Counted from the first letter of the stretch, positions 44,001-56,274 are shown. The stretch: DNA of 64,000 nucleotides from Entoloma clypeatum (GCA_963565915.1 OY751487.1:868001-932000); one strand, 5' to 3'. Notes: generated by a model from the letters alone, not told the origin. Made by a program: numbers and translations.

Positions 44001-47000
44001 ACACTCTGATTTACTGGTCATCTTTTAAATGGTATTTGATCAAAAGTTTCCCGGACATTCAAAGGTAAAACATACTTTTATCAAAAGATTCAACAGTTTT
44101 AACTTTTTCCATAGACATGGGAATGAAAGTAATGAAGAGAGGATAAATAAAGGTTCAGCGGCAGTGGGAGATGTCATCGTAAGTCTAGAACTGTCGAAGT
44201 GCATTAAATATAATTTATGGAAATATAGGATGACGAGGAAGGCACCAACAATGACAACATCATTTTGGACATGGCGAGTCAAGGGGTATTTGTTTCAAAA
44301 AAGTCAAATAACAGATTATGTGGCTCGAGGAGATGCCCTGGAGCATTACAACATTGTGGAATATTTCAGCGGTACCTATGAAACACCAAGACAGCAGTTG
44401 ACAGACAGTTAGAGTTGACAGACACAAATGAAAGCACAATGAAACGTGGCCATCCTTGACACAACTGGATTTCTTATCATGCAGAACATTCTAAGGCAGC
44501 AACATCCATGAGAGTAGTGCGACAAAAAGGGCACCATAACTTGCCTAACTTTGTGGGAGCAGCCTTCCCTCATTGTGATGATCCAGAAACAATAAATCTG
44601 TATTGCAGTTCCATGCTTATGTTGTTAAAACCATGGCAAAACATCCAATATGATCTTAAAAAACCTGAGGAGTCATGGCAACAGGCTTTGCAGGAGATGG
44701 AAGAAAACACTGAGAAAGAAAAACAAAATATACTTGCAGGCATTGACTATTTCCATGAAACTCGATCAGCCACAGAAAAAAACACAAATGATAGAGAAAG
44801 AGAAACAACTTATGACAACACAATGGACAATGAAGATGATAATGTGGAGGAGACAGCAGTGCTTGGTACTATGCAAGATATATCACTCAAGGCTATTATA
44901 AAGACACAAACATCATGGGAAGAAGATTTCCATGCAAAAATGGCAATTGAGCTTGCAAAGCACTCTTCCATTTTTAGCAATAGTACCAGTGAATTTGAGA
45001 ATTGGTACACCTGACAAACGGGCATTGGCCATACCCAGGGAACACAGGAACATGTCCAGCAACTGGCAAAATGGCAAAATCAATTACAAAATATAATAGC
45101 CAAAATAAATGTACCAAAAGCAGATGCCTTGAATCATAGTATGGACAAAGGACACAGAACATCATACATCTTACACATGAAGTAGTGGGCAAAGGGAGTG
45201 GGGTCGTTTATCTATCATCCACAACATCAGCGACTGCATGCGTTGAAAGTGGTGGGGATCCCTCTATTCTTAATGCCAAACCAAGATACACATATGAGAT
45301 CATTACACAACATCTTGATCGACAAATCGCAGGTGACAAAATTGAGCCACTAAAAATGATCATCTATGGCAAAGGCGGCACAGGAAAATCCAAAATAATA
45401 CAGTTGGTCACATCAGCTTTCGAAGAACAAGGCTGTGGCCATCGTCTTCTGAAATCTGCCTATACTGGAGTAGCAGCATCATTGATTAATGGTAAAACAA
45501 CACATACCATTGGTTCGATGTCTTTGACAAGTGGACACAATACTACCAAACATAAAGTCAGCAGCGAGTCGAAAAGCAAACTTGAAAAAATGTGGTCCCA
45601 AATATGGTTTCTGATCATCGATGAGATGTCAATGTTATCAAAGGATTTCTTCACTTTGGTGTCACAAAACGCAGCCATAGGAAAGAACGATGAATCAAAT
45701 AAAGCTTTCGGAGGAATCCATGTAATTTTGTTGGGAGATTTTTTTCAATTTCCACCAGTGGCACAATCGATCCGAGATGCACTCTTTTATCCCATCACAT
45801 AGCAGAGAGATACAGTCCAGGCAATGTTCGGCCAAGCCATATATGAAGAATTTGATACTGTCATAGTGTTAAAAGAACAATTATGGATCAAAGATGAGAC
45901 TTGGCATACCTTTCTCCAACACATGCGCTACGGGACTGTTGATTCAAAAGACATCGAGATGTTGCGCTCTCTCATAATTGGACACTCGACTTCAACACCT
46001 GTGAACTTCAATGAACCACCCTGGAATGAATATGTTCTCATTACTCCACGACATGCAGTATGCATTGCATGGAATGAGCATTCTTTACGAAAATTCTGCA
46101 AACAGAAACAAACACAATTACTTGTCTGCACATCTGAAGACACATTCAAAGGGAGACCACTCACGAAGATGGAAATAGGCATACTTGAACATCATCAAGG
46201 AGAGCGTCAAAGGATCTATCATATCAAATAGAAGTAGCAGTGGGTATGAAGGTGATCATGACAGAAAACATAGAAACTGACCTGGACATAACAAATGGAG
46301 CATGCGGCAAAATCATAGAAATCATCAACAATCCTAGAGAACCTCGACTCGCAGGAACACCAAAAGAAAAGCTGAAATATCTCCCACTTTTCCTTCTGAT
46401 CAAACTCAAACGCACTCGAGCAGGAACTGTCATAACCATACAATTCACATCCGACTTATCCGACGACTCCGACAATTCATCTGCTCCGACATCCGCTCCA
46501 ACAACATTCTATTTATATTTGATTATATTTCTACTACGTAACATCTCAATCATACTTACAAGTAGACATATGTTGTTCACTTTTCATTTGCTACTCTCGT
46601 ACTCCGAATGTTCTGATGGTCAACTCCAATATCTGCACATCACTTATAGTAATGCTGATCATTCTAGTCTACTATAAATAGTGTACAAACCTGTCGTAGA
46701 ACCTCAGTTCAAATATCATATGTTACACCTCATTCGCATCCGTCTCTACTTGCCTTTGAGCATTCTCTCCGTCACCTCCACTCATCTGCTCATCTGCTCA
46801 TCTGCTCATCTGCTCATCCGACATCCGCCAATCCGAAATCGAGGACCACGTCAAAGAGTGGGGCGCAACGCACAAGTTGAAGCCAGGTCCTTTCTGCCAA
46901 CGTCGCACTTATCACATCCGCTCCTCCGCTACTCCGCTCAGACTCATCTGATGTTTTCCAACGTTGAGAAAATGCTACGTGACAGGAACACTTGAAGGAC

Positions 47001-47392
47001 TCGAGCCACAAGTCATTCCTGTCGTGCCGACATGGACGACATACAGAGTGAAAATGATGACAAAGGAGGGGAAAAAGTTGACATGTACAGTACAGAGAAG
47101 ACAATTCAGCCTGATAGCAGCCTATGCTTTCACCAATTATTGATCACAAGGCCAAACAATACCATACATCATTGCCGACATAGCCACGCCGCCCACCACA
47201 GGATTGAACATGTTCAATCTCTATGTCACCCTTTCTCGGAGTTCAGGTCGGAATACTATAAGGTTATTGCAAGACTTTGATGAACGTAACTTTCTGAAAA
47301 GCCCTGATGCAGAATTACTGAAAGAAGATGAGAGGCTTCGAAAATTAGACCAAGAAAACAAGGAAAGTTACGACACTTTTATACATATCTAG
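41022..47392 (+). pseudogene. Helitron Rep-helicase (RepHel), decayed
   Basis: Pieces in several frames: N-terminal region with ECVCARELHC-type Cys motif (VCGVCARELHCGDHD) and LTFPEQQLVAQVHPRIFVFK; Helitron-like N domain (YFERAFPVLFPYGRGG); Rep HUH motif LHLHMLIWL near 43245 with a deletion just before it (after HDPLAQ); the Tyr pair in YATLY at 43757-43771, followed by MAKKQGQNYNMSA; then the PIF1-type helicase with Walker A IYGKGGTGKSK (about 45362), Walker B LIIDEMSML (about 45613), LLGDFFQFPPV, and the C-terminal NLYVTLSRS after the LTR F insertion. Many stops and frame changes show it is inactive. Start uncertain. Confidence 0.88.
46428..46984 (+). repeat. Solo LTR, family F (in the Helitron helicase)
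   Basis: 557 bp, TGTCATAACC to CGTGACA, flanked by GGAAC (46423-46427, 46985-46989). TATAAATA near 46673 is followed 33 nt later by AGTTCAAATAT (46706-46716), the same proposed primer as in element C. It splits the helicase between KLKRTRA and the motif-V/VI region. Confidence 0.95.
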
Positions 47393-47575
47393 ACAGCAAA
47401 TAACATGCAAAGTTACACTGAACTGAGAGCGCCTGCGCGGGTGGGTGGGGGGAAAGGTCTTTCAAAAAAGCGCACCTGGAAAAACACCAGCCTGCAGGAA
47501 AATAACGCTCAAGATACATGGATCAAGCAGGGAGAGTGTGAGAAAAAAGATTTGTAATTAAGGGGTCCCAATGCA

Positions 47576-47610
47576 CCCTTGCAAGCAAGGGAATACACAT
47601 GCACCTCTAA
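47576..47610 (+). terminator. Proposed Helitron 3' end: hairpin plus CTAA
   Basis: CCCTTGC-AA-GCAAGGG (47576-47591) forms a 7-bp stem and is followed 15 bases later by CTAA (47607-47610) and then T. Helitrons end in a short hairpin and CTRR and insert between A and T. The words ACCTCTAATTAGAG also occur at about 21195 without such a hairpin, which weakens the exact boundary. Confidence 0.45.
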
Positions 47611-48438
47611 TTAGAGCCCTTTTTGTTCAATCTCCCCAAACCTCGTTAAATGCTGGATAAAAGCCCTAAATACTTGATGAAGTCCCTTGTCTCGTTCAGA
47701 ACCTACTGGTGCCATCAATCGCCACCCCATCAACATCTCACGTCACATTGTCATCACCATCAACATCTCAGGGCCCATCCACATTGTCTTCCATGTCACC
47801 AATGCCGTTCGGATCGAGTCCCAAGCAATGTTCAGGCACACTCCCATGCCCTTTCCATGCATCAGAACCCCCTCCCTCCCCCTTTCCTCATCACTTCATC
47901 TCCCCACCATCCTATGACTATATATACATTAGAGGAGGTATAGGTAATCTCTTATGCCTCTCTAGCCTATGCATACTACACCAACACCATCCATTCCCCT
48001 ACCTGTACAGCCATACTATGGTCTATATACATGTATACCTGTTCTAATACATAGTATAATATATCAAGCCTCATTTCCAACCAGTGCCTTGAGGAAAAGA
48101 TGATTAAAAAAGCTAGAAAAGCGGTGTGGGGCTGAGGAGGAGGAGGAGGAGCATATACCCCCCCCTTGGGTTACTGGCCTCCCCAGCCAGGGTGTTACAT
48201 GTGGGTTGATTATAGAGTGTATAAATGTATGGGAGAAGGTATATGGCCACCCCAGTAAGGGTAGAACATGGTGAAAAGAGCGAAAATGTGTGTACTCACC
48301 TGGGGTACAGATCATCATCTTGAGCCCTCAATATGGTCAGGGCACCTGTGTAGGCCTATTCTATGGTATGAATAGGTCTCCAAGCGTCAGTAGTACAAGG
48401 TGTGCAATGAGTAGATCAGGTAGGAAAGTGTAGAAGAT
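47611..48438. other. Non-coding interval
   Basis: CATCA/CATCAC-rich at 47700-47920, and a purine-rich GAGGAGGAGGAGGA tract followed by ATATACCCCCCCC at about 48133-48168. No gene is supported. Confidence 0.35.
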
Positions 48439-48791
48439 GAGATGTACATCAAAAATACATATTTTACACCTAGCATTAGTATCTCATGGTAGATAAATAT
48501 ATAGAGACCTGCAGGGGCTGTCTCAGATGCATATATACCCATAGCAAAAGACCCCAAAGAGATATGTGGAGTGTGGAAGGTGGGAGACATGATTCAGTCC
48601 CAAAAACATGTTTGGAACAAGTGCATTTCAGACAAAACCTTACTTCCTGTCTTCCACAATGCCTGGATTCCTTTGGGGTCTTTTGCTATGGGTAGATATG
48701 CATCTGAGACAGCCCCTGCAGGTCTCTATATATTTATCTACCATGAGATACTAATGCTAGGTGTAAAATATGTATTTTTGATGTACATCTC
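48439..48791. repeat. Long near-perfect inverted repeat (2 x 121 bp)
   Basis: Arms 48439-48559 and 48671-48791 are reverse complements with one mismatch that I can see, separated by 111 bp. The outer ends read GAGATGTACATC and GATGTACATCTC. No terminal target duplication is obvious. A short open frame across the right arm is not protein-like. The transcript would fold into a long hairpin. Confidence 0.9.
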
Positions 48792-50010
48792 CCTACAGGT
48801 GAGGGCTTTCAAGGGTATGTGGGGGTATGGAATACCTGCAGGACAGCACACAAGGGTAGACACCCTTGGTGCTATGCAGCCTGTCTGTGCGCCGCGTGCC
48901 ATCATGGATCTTGTGGGGGTGCACACATGACCCTCCTCGCTCCTCATGCGCGTGTCGCATCCCAGTGCTATCGCGTACTACACCCACCCTGTCGTGGACC
49001 TCCCAGCCCACCTCCCCTTCTCTAGCCACTGCCTTCGCCTCCCGCGCCATTTGGCAGATGGGTAGGTGGTGGCAGTGGGCGAGTATGGGAGGGTGGGGAA
49101 TGGTGAGGGCCGTTAGGCAAGAGGGCGTGAGTGGGGCCATTGCGCGCGAAGGGGGGTTGTTAGGTGCAACAGGGGACTGTTGGGCACAAAGGGGGGGCCA
49201 TTGGATGCCGTTGGGCGTGAGTTGACATGAGTGGGCATGAGTCGATGTGAGTAGGGGCTGTTGGGGCAAAGGGGGGGCCATTGGATGCCGTTGGACATGA
49301 GTTGACATGAGTGGGCATGAGTTGATGTGAGTAGGGGCCATTGGGCACGAAGGGGGGGCCGTTGGGCATGAGTCAACGTGAGTAGGGGCCGTTAGGCAGG
49401 ATGTAGTGCTCTGTAGTGACAGGGTACATTGTATAGTGCACTGTAGTGACAGGATCTATTGTATAGTGCAACATAGAGTAACAGTGTACTAGTATAGTAG
49501 ACAATGTTAGTGAGGTGTAGTGTTGTAGATAGAGGCTTAAGACTCAATCACACCATATGAAGCAAAAACCATGTGAATTCGGCACATATACAATATGTAT
49601 GCTAAGATGCATAAGGGCACTCAACAAAAGTTACTAGCTCCTTCCACATCTGCCATTCTCATGTCAGGCTCAGGCTACAGCCATGCATCATCCCTTGCAG
49701 TCCCTCACTTCATGCCTCCCACACTTCTGGTGTCATGCGCCTCCCACAGCTCCTTGTTGTTGGCGTGTGGTTCCTCATGTGATCCCTCCCACTGTTTGCG
49801 CGTCTGATGCCATTCTCGCATCTTGCTAGGGCTACGCCCATGCATTGTTCCGAGGGGTGGTTGTTGGGCATGGAGGCAGTTGTTGGGCACACGGGACGGC
49901 CGTTGGGCATGGAGGGGCAGCTCTTGGGTGCAAGGGGTGGTTGTTGGGCATGGAGGGCAGCTCTTGGGTGTGAGGGGTGGTGGTTGGGGCATGGGGGCAG
50001 TGGTTGGGCA
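48792..50010. repeat. Minisatellite region, cluster 3, left of hAT-like MITE copy 2
   Basis: GGGGCCATTGGATGCCGTTG/GAGTTGACATGAGTGGGCAT units at about 49110-49395, TAGTGCACTGTAGTGACAGG-type repeats at 49400-49500, and GTTGGGCATGGAGG units at 49850-50010. The intervening 49540-49840 is non-coding. Confidence 0.85.
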
Positions 50011-50872
50011 TAGGCAATGGCACGGGTCAGGGTAACCCCCCCAGGTTACGGGTTGGGGTATCAACGGGTCAGAGTATGGGTCATGTTTTCGCAACCCGCG
50101 ACCCCTGGCAGTACCTGTCACATGTCACGCTCTGACGTGGCACTGCCTCGGGACTCTTCGCCAATGCCCACACCTGGTGCCCAAGGCTGGCTCCTGCCCA
50201 AACACCCAACGGCAGTCTGCCGCTCTCAACGGTCACGTCTCGACCCCACTGCCACCCAACGGCTGTCTCTTGCCACCCAACGGGCACCTCTCATGCCCAA
50301 CGGTCCCCACATGCGCCCAACCGCCCCCCCACATGCCCAACAGCCGCCACTCGTGCCCAACCACCCCCACACATGACCAACTGCCGCCACTTGCCCCAAT
50401 GGCCGCCACACATGCCCAATGGCTGCCACTCGCCCCAACGACACCTCTCGCGCCCACCAGCTGCCACACATGCCCAACCATGCCCAATGGCCGCCACTTG
50501 CTCCAACGGGCACCTCTTGTGCCCACCGGCCCCCACACGCGCCCACTGGCCGCCACTTCTGCCCACTGCCCTGAATGGCCATGCATCACGCCCCACTCGC
50601 ACCTGGAGGAGAAGGGTGGGGCTGGGAGGATGGGGCTGGGGACAACAAGTCCCCAGCAGGGTGTAGTATGACACATGCATCTTGCACATGTCTCGTAGTT
50701 TTTTGTTTGGTAGTTTAAATACATGTTTTTTCTACTGCGAACACCCATGCGGGAACCCAAACCCGTCGGTACCCACGCTGCATCTACCCACAGGTCGACG
50801 GGTTGCTACCCGTGCGGGTATGGGTATGGGTCAGCATTGTTGTACCCATGGGAGTACCTGTGCCATTGCCTA
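50011..50872. mobile_element. hAT-like MITE carrying a minisatellite, copy 2
   Basis: 862 bp, same ends as copy 1 (TAGGCAATGGCAC and TGCCATTGCCTA) with a perfect 8-bp duplication GTTGGGCA (50003-50010, 50873-50880). The target itself is a minisatellite unit. Internal sequence is nearly the same as copy 1, with differences in the number of satellite units and an altered right subterminal region (about 50770-50815). Confidence 0.92.
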
Positions 50873-52719
50873 GTTGGGCACACGGGATGGCTGTTGGGCA
50901 CAGAGGGCGATCGTTGGGGATGGAGGGCAGGTCTTGGGTGCAAGGGGCAGCCGTTGGGGCATGGGGGCAGTTGTTGGGCACACAGGACAGCTGTTGGGCA
51001 TGATGGAGCCAAAGTGGGAGAAGATGGTGGTTGAGGGAGGAAAAGATGAGTATCAATCACAACCAGGAACATGGCTGGATATAACCGAGCGGAGTTTGAA
51101 TGGACTTAGATGAAAATGCGGAACTGGTCACTTTGCAAAAATAATGAATGTTAGTCTCATGATGCTACCACATACTGCATCAGTACATGTCTATGGTGCT
51201 ACCACATACTACATCACTACATCATACTACAGCTCCTACAACACTACAGCACTGCCATGGTACAGCACTATAGTGCACTATGGGACACTACAGTGCTACA
51301 TGTGACTACATGTGGCTACAGCATCACAGTATTTATTACAGTTTGCTACAGCCAAACATCTGGGTTTGTTGATGTGCCAGAATACTTGACATTAACTGCC
51401 TTCGAGGTCCATGCAATGAGTGCCACAGGTAGATTTGAGTTATCTATGATGTTGAATGATAAATGTGCGGACCCACTTGGTGCTACGACACTGTAGTGGA
51501 AAGTCAATTAATTCCAGTAAGAATGAAAATGGCAAGCGTACATGGCATATTCATCCCCGTATTTATTCAGCAGAGATACATTGTCAATCAAGCCTGTGTC
51601 AAATGAGACTAGTGTTTGAAGGTTCAGTCTACATAGACCTGAACCAGACTGAACTGAACTGAAAAATAGACCACGTTGGACTGAACCGTGGTCTAAGGTC
51701 TATACATTTTAGAAAATGTAGACTGCAGTTCAGTCTAGATTTTTTTTTTGACTTAGACCGCAAAAAGACCGGTCTTTTTGCCCTTTGGGATACACCTCCA
51801 ACCCCCCCTAATATTCTACAATTTTTGGAGATTTTTCAGTAATCTGCATAATATTCTAGATATTTATAGTCCAATTTCATTGGTCTAAGGCTTGTTTTAA
51901 AGCTACAACTGAGTGGAATACATTTCTAGCTTGTATATAAACTCTTGCTCAGAGTCACAAAGGTTAAGAATTGAGTGAAACATGGTGAAAACATAGGGTA
52001 AAACATATGATTACAGTGTTATTTTTTTGTATCTGTGTTTACAGTGCTATTTTTGTTGTATCTGTACTATTATTACTGTGTTGTTTTTGTTATATCTGTG
52101 TGCCTCTCATTGCGGAGCGAGCAATGGGTGGATATGTCAATTCAATGTTGGATGATGCGCAACACATGCACATCAAATGTGTCAAATATATGTAAACAAA
52201 CTTAAAAAACATCGCATTTCTCCTTAATATGGCTACACAGGAGCAGGTAAGCTTACAGACTATATCAATTATGTACCAGAGTAGCATATGTCAGTAAATA
52301 TGTATTTATTTCATGAATTTTTGCCATGGATTGGAGCATATAGCGATGCGACACTTTACACCAAATAATAGTAAACAATGTGCAAATGCATCACGCAGGT
52401 GCGTGTGGTGCCTTCCTCATAATCTAATAATAGTTTAACATGATAGAACTCATCAATATATATGTATTCACCTTCTGAAACACCTTGTATAATTTTTAGA
52501 TCTCTAAATAAATAGAAATGATGAAATGTGCATATTTCAGTAAAAGTGTTATATCTCCATAATGAATGCACCAAATTTGAAAAACAGATGTGCTGTGAGG
52601 TCCCCTGAATGAGGAGAATCCAAAGCTGAAACAAAATTTTTTGGTCAAATCTTCGACCTATTTTGCTTCTATTCACCTTATTAAGTCCTTGGGCTTGATT
52701 CAAATGGTCTGAGTAGATT
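50873..52719. other. Minisatellite tail and non-coding interval
   Basis: GTTGGGCA units continue to about 51005. At 51150-51340 there are ACTACAGTGCTACA-type repeats, inverse in sense to those at 49400-49500. A TTCAGTCTA/AGACTGAACTG inverted-repeat segment lies at 51610-51790. No gene seen. Confidence 0.55.
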
Positions 52720-52846
52720 TACATACAATGTTACAATGGTATATATACAGTACATACAGACTACAGTGGTTGTGGAAGAGAGGAAGTAAGAAAATGTTGT
52801 TTTTGTGTTTGAGAAAACCCATGATGATGCACTATTTATCACGATT
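52720..52846 (+). repeat. Repeat R, copy 2, left block
   Basis: Reverse complement of about 14880-15000 (CAGACTACAGTGGTTGT, TTTTTGTGTTTGAGAAAACC, CATGATG). It continues beyond the pogo element at 55821, so the pogo element inserted into this repeat. Confidence 0.65.
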
Positions 52847-52848
52847 TA

Positions 52849-55818
52849 CAGTCATCAACCACTCAGTGAGACGGTGAAATTTAAAACCATCCTTCAGTAG
52901 TCCACGCCGGAAATAAGTAAAAATTAATGTGACAGAGTCTTTGCAAGATGTTCAATCGACAGTCTGGACATAATAATCAGTAGTCTATACCCACTTTTCC
53001 AGCGACGATTGAAGAATCAGCCCGATTTTGCGTTATCAACGCGAAAACCACTCAGTGAGACGACTGATAAGGTGGTCACATCACTGATGTTGACCGTTGG
53101 GACCATATGCATAGACTGCATTTGGCAAAGATCGGATCTACATATCTAAGTGTTATCATCATCGTCATCATCACCGTCAACTTCCTCGTCCTCGTCCTCG
53201 CCATTGGAATCGACGTCCTCGGTTTGGGCGGGGGTGGGTCTCTTGACCGGTTTTTCTATCCCGGTCAGTGTCGGCTTCTTTGCCGCTTTGGGCCATTGTC
53301 GACCCTCTTGTTTGGCCAGCAGGCGCTTCGCTTCCCAGGCACTGACAGCTGTGTGATGAGCTTCTCTTCGCACCATGTTGCGCTCCTTCCTCGCCTTTTC
53401 ATTCTTCTTCCATGCAGCCACCACCTCTCCATGCTGCTCCCTCTTCACCTTTCTCTCCTGTTTCTCAATTTTCTTCCTCATTGCATCCTCTTCATGCTGT
53501 CGAACAATCTCGGTGAAATCATTGTCGGTGAGAAGGCGAGGTAATCCATCTGCCAGGATGCGTTTCGATTTCTTTGTTGTCTTCTTCGCCTCATGTTCCT
53601 CCAGATGGCCCTTGATTTTGCTTGTCCACATGCTCTGGAGCACGATATTTGCCTGCATCGTGATCATGTTGTCCTTGCGGCGACGGTCCCGGTTTTCAGA
53701 CTCAATGAGAGCTGCAATCAACTGTTGCTCAACCTCCGTTCGTGGTATGCTTTCGACTAAATTGAGATATCGGTTCTTATGGGGTGAAATTGTGTAGGGG
53801 TGATAGCGGGGGATGGACATATTGGATTTGGGGGTTGAAGGGGTGACGAGGAATGAGCACGACGAGTCTGCAAGCGAGTTAACAGCCCTTCGGACTGGCG
53901 TTGGTGGGTGGGTTGGTATGTTAGCTTCAGCATTGTCGTTCGCAGGCGCTGCTTCCATGTTGACAACCTGATGAGCAAGAATTCCGTGGATCATATCGGT
54001 CATGATCTGTGTTGGCTCTTCAAGTGGGAGTGGGAGGGGCTCTGTGACTGATGAGCTGAGGCTGGGAGCCATCATCTGTTCAGTGATGACATCGGGATTG
54101 AATGGTACCACCCCAGTTTTTCGGAAAGCTGACTTGATATTCTCTGCCGTTAGCGCTTTTTGGTGAGCCTGAGCATACACTCGAAAAAAATTAGTTTTGT
54201 TAACTTTACTCCCTTTTTCTGCTTCAAAAGTGTCTCGGGCATCGCTCCAGGTGCGCTTCAACACACTAAAAATGACGACGTCTAAGCCTTGGTAGAGATG
54301 CGTCGAGTGTGACGGATAGCAGAGGACTTCAATCCGATGCTCACGCGCATAAGTAAGAAAGGCCAGTGTATAATGGGAGTTGTGGCCATCCACTAATAGC
54401 AGTCTTCGCCTTCTGGCAGCCTTTGCCTTGGTCCTTTTGTCAAAATCTTTAATCCATTCGACGCCAATCTCTCCGCTCGTATACCCTTTTTTTTGGTGAC
54501 CAAGCCTATTATATCTGTGTAAGTAGTTCATCATCTATTTTCAAACCACTTACGACATGTTCAAAGGGTTCTCTTGCTTCCAGTTCGTCTGATATCCCTC
54601 GCCCTTGAAGATGACAGCAGGAGGAAGAGATGTTCCATCAGCACAGATAGTAACAATAACTGTGGTATTCTCTCTCCCACCCCCACGTTGCTGAACCTGT
54701 ATCTTCTTTCCAGGAGCACCATATACCCGCTCCCGTGTTCCAATCCCCTCCTGAAAGCCTGACTCATCTGTTCCGTAGATGAGCTCGGGTAGAATTTCCT
54801 CATCTCCATTGTCTGGATCCCCCTCAATGGTCTTCTTGAGAAGGTCAAAGAAGGCCTTTTTCGTGTGTGGATTCCCTGCACGAGCTCGTGAATGGTCGAG
54901 AGGACGCGACCAGTATGATGAAAGTCGTGCCTTGTGTCGCGCGACGAAGCGTTGTGTCCAGTTCGCTCCAAGGTGTGCACAATCTGGGCCGACTCGTGCA
55001 CTAAGCAGCTCTTTTGCATGCTCCCTCATCCGCTTTTGACTCAGTGGCCATCCGCGGTCTGCAAGTTCAGTTGCGTAGTCAATAATGAGTTCCTCTTCAG
55101 CCCTGGTCAGCAATCCCTTTTCGGCATTTGAACTCGCCTGGCTTTTCCTGCCCTTGATCCATTGGGACAATGTCTGCTTGTCCAGGGATATCCTGACATG
55201 GTCCTTTGACCAGCACATCTCTACCATCTCCTCGCAGATTTTCCGATACCCCTTCCTTCTATTGCCCTCCTCTTGATCATGATATGCTTCCGCAGCCTTT
55301 CCCATCCATTTTTCTTGTAGCATGACATATTCTCTTCGTTTTTCGTTGTTGGATTTTGCTCGTCCAACCATGTTGGGCTGTAGAATGCGAGAGTAGGGGA
55401 GAATTGGAATTTCGACGCCTCCAGAATGGGGGTACCAGTAGCCCCTTTTGGAAGGCGTGATGTGACATCTCATATCATTGCCCCCGCCGCACCCTCCTCA
55501 TTTTGTGTCTTCCTAGTCCATTAGCAACTGATCTGCATGTTGAGAGGATATATATAGTCATGCCTCACACCAATATCAAAAATAAATTGCAGTTCCTTCT
55601 GACTGTCAAGTGTAAATTGTTAAATACATGATTCTCTCATCCAGATTTGCTTCCGAAAGAGTACCTACTCCTAATTATCAGCTATGTAGTTCTGGGATCA
55701 CTTTAGAAAGAATGTTTCTAAACATTATCAAAAAGTCCGAGGCCAAACGACGGCGCGATGGGCCAAAAATCGAAGCGTCTCACTGAGTGGTGGTGTCTCA
55801 CTGAGTGGTTGATGACTG
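52849..55818 (-). mobile_element. Pogo/Fot1-like DNA transposon, apparently complete
   Basis: 2970 bp between TA duplications (52847-52848, 55819-55820). Terminal inverted repeats begin CAGTCATCAACCACTCAGTG and match for at least 24 bp. The inner word CCACTCAGTGAGAC is repeated at 52859-52872 and 53048-53061 on the left, and inversely at 55777-55790 and 55795-55808 on the right; these are probable transposase binding sites. The transposase gene is open over its full length. Confidence 0.92.
53146..55371 (-). CDS. Pogo/Fot1-like transposase (DD35D), intact
   Basis: Two exons, complement(53146-54514, 54554-55371), are joined over a 39-bp intron (GTAAGT...TTACACAG) and give 728 residues starting MVGRAKSNNEKRREYVMLQE; an upstream in-frame ATG at 55473 would add 34. 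N-terminus: helix-turn-helix (LDKQTLSQWIKGRKSQ) and a CENP-B/Tc5-type domain (LTRAEEELIIDYATELADRG). Catalysis: YGTDESGFQEG (first D), LLLVDGHNSHYTLAF (second D), and HSTHLYQGLDVVIFSVLKRT (third D, 35 residues later). The C-terminus is a long basic coiled coil (MRKKIEKQERKVKREQHGEV) and an Asp-rich tail. Splicing keeps the frame and no internal stop is seen, so it may be functional. Confidence 0.9.
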
Positions 55819-55820
55819 TA

Positions 55821-56274
55821 CAGTGTGTTTTGATGCATCATTTTAGAATACAGATTCTCTAGTATATATAGCTTGAGTTCCCAACTATATATATACTTTT
55901 TATGACTCTATATACATCTATTCATAAGTTCAAAGCTATCTTGAGGCCTGTGATGCCACGGTTTGGGCATTGAGGCCTTATGTTTCATCAATGCTCATCA
56001 CTCGGCATCAACTGCCAAGCACTTTTGGCAATTGCCGAAGCTTGAACCATAATTCGACAGACAGCCAACAAAATGTTCCCACACTTCTTTTATCCCCCCA
56101 CCTCCACTCCACCTGGCTCCACTTCTGCCCAATGACCACTACCGCTGCCCAATGGCCGCCCCTCATGCCCAACAGCCCCCTCTAACACCCAACGGCCTCC
56201 CTTTGCATCCAACACCCCCCTCTAATGTCCCTTCATGCCCAACGGCCCCCTCGTGTGCCCAACAGTCCCTGCCT
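55821..56274 (+). repeat. Repeat R, copy 2, right block with minisatellite
   Basis: Reverse complement of about 14000-14870: TGCATCATTTTAGAATACAG, then GGCCTGTGATGCCACGG with TGCCAAGCACTTTTGGCAAT, then GCCCAATGGCC/GCCCAACGGCC units to about 56270. No ORF. Confidence 0.7.

Larger units (their letters stand above)
38786..47610 (+). mobile_element. Decayed Helitron with Rep-helicase and divergent accessory gene
   Basis: An accessory gene (minus strand, 38908-40705) and a Rep-helicase (plus strand, 41022-47392) diverge from about 40750. The right end is proposed at a hairpin plus CTAA (47576-47610). The 5' end was not found: no convincing TC terminus lies between the Tc1 end at 38785 and the accessory gene, so the element may begin left of the Tc1 insertion. 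Inside are a hAT-like MITE (39340-40134) and solo LTR F (46428-46984). Confidence 0.75.

Noticed and set aside
48571..48930. 119-codon frame across the right arm of the palindrome
   Set aside because: The same peptide appears from the other arm on the other strand, and it has no recognisable features.
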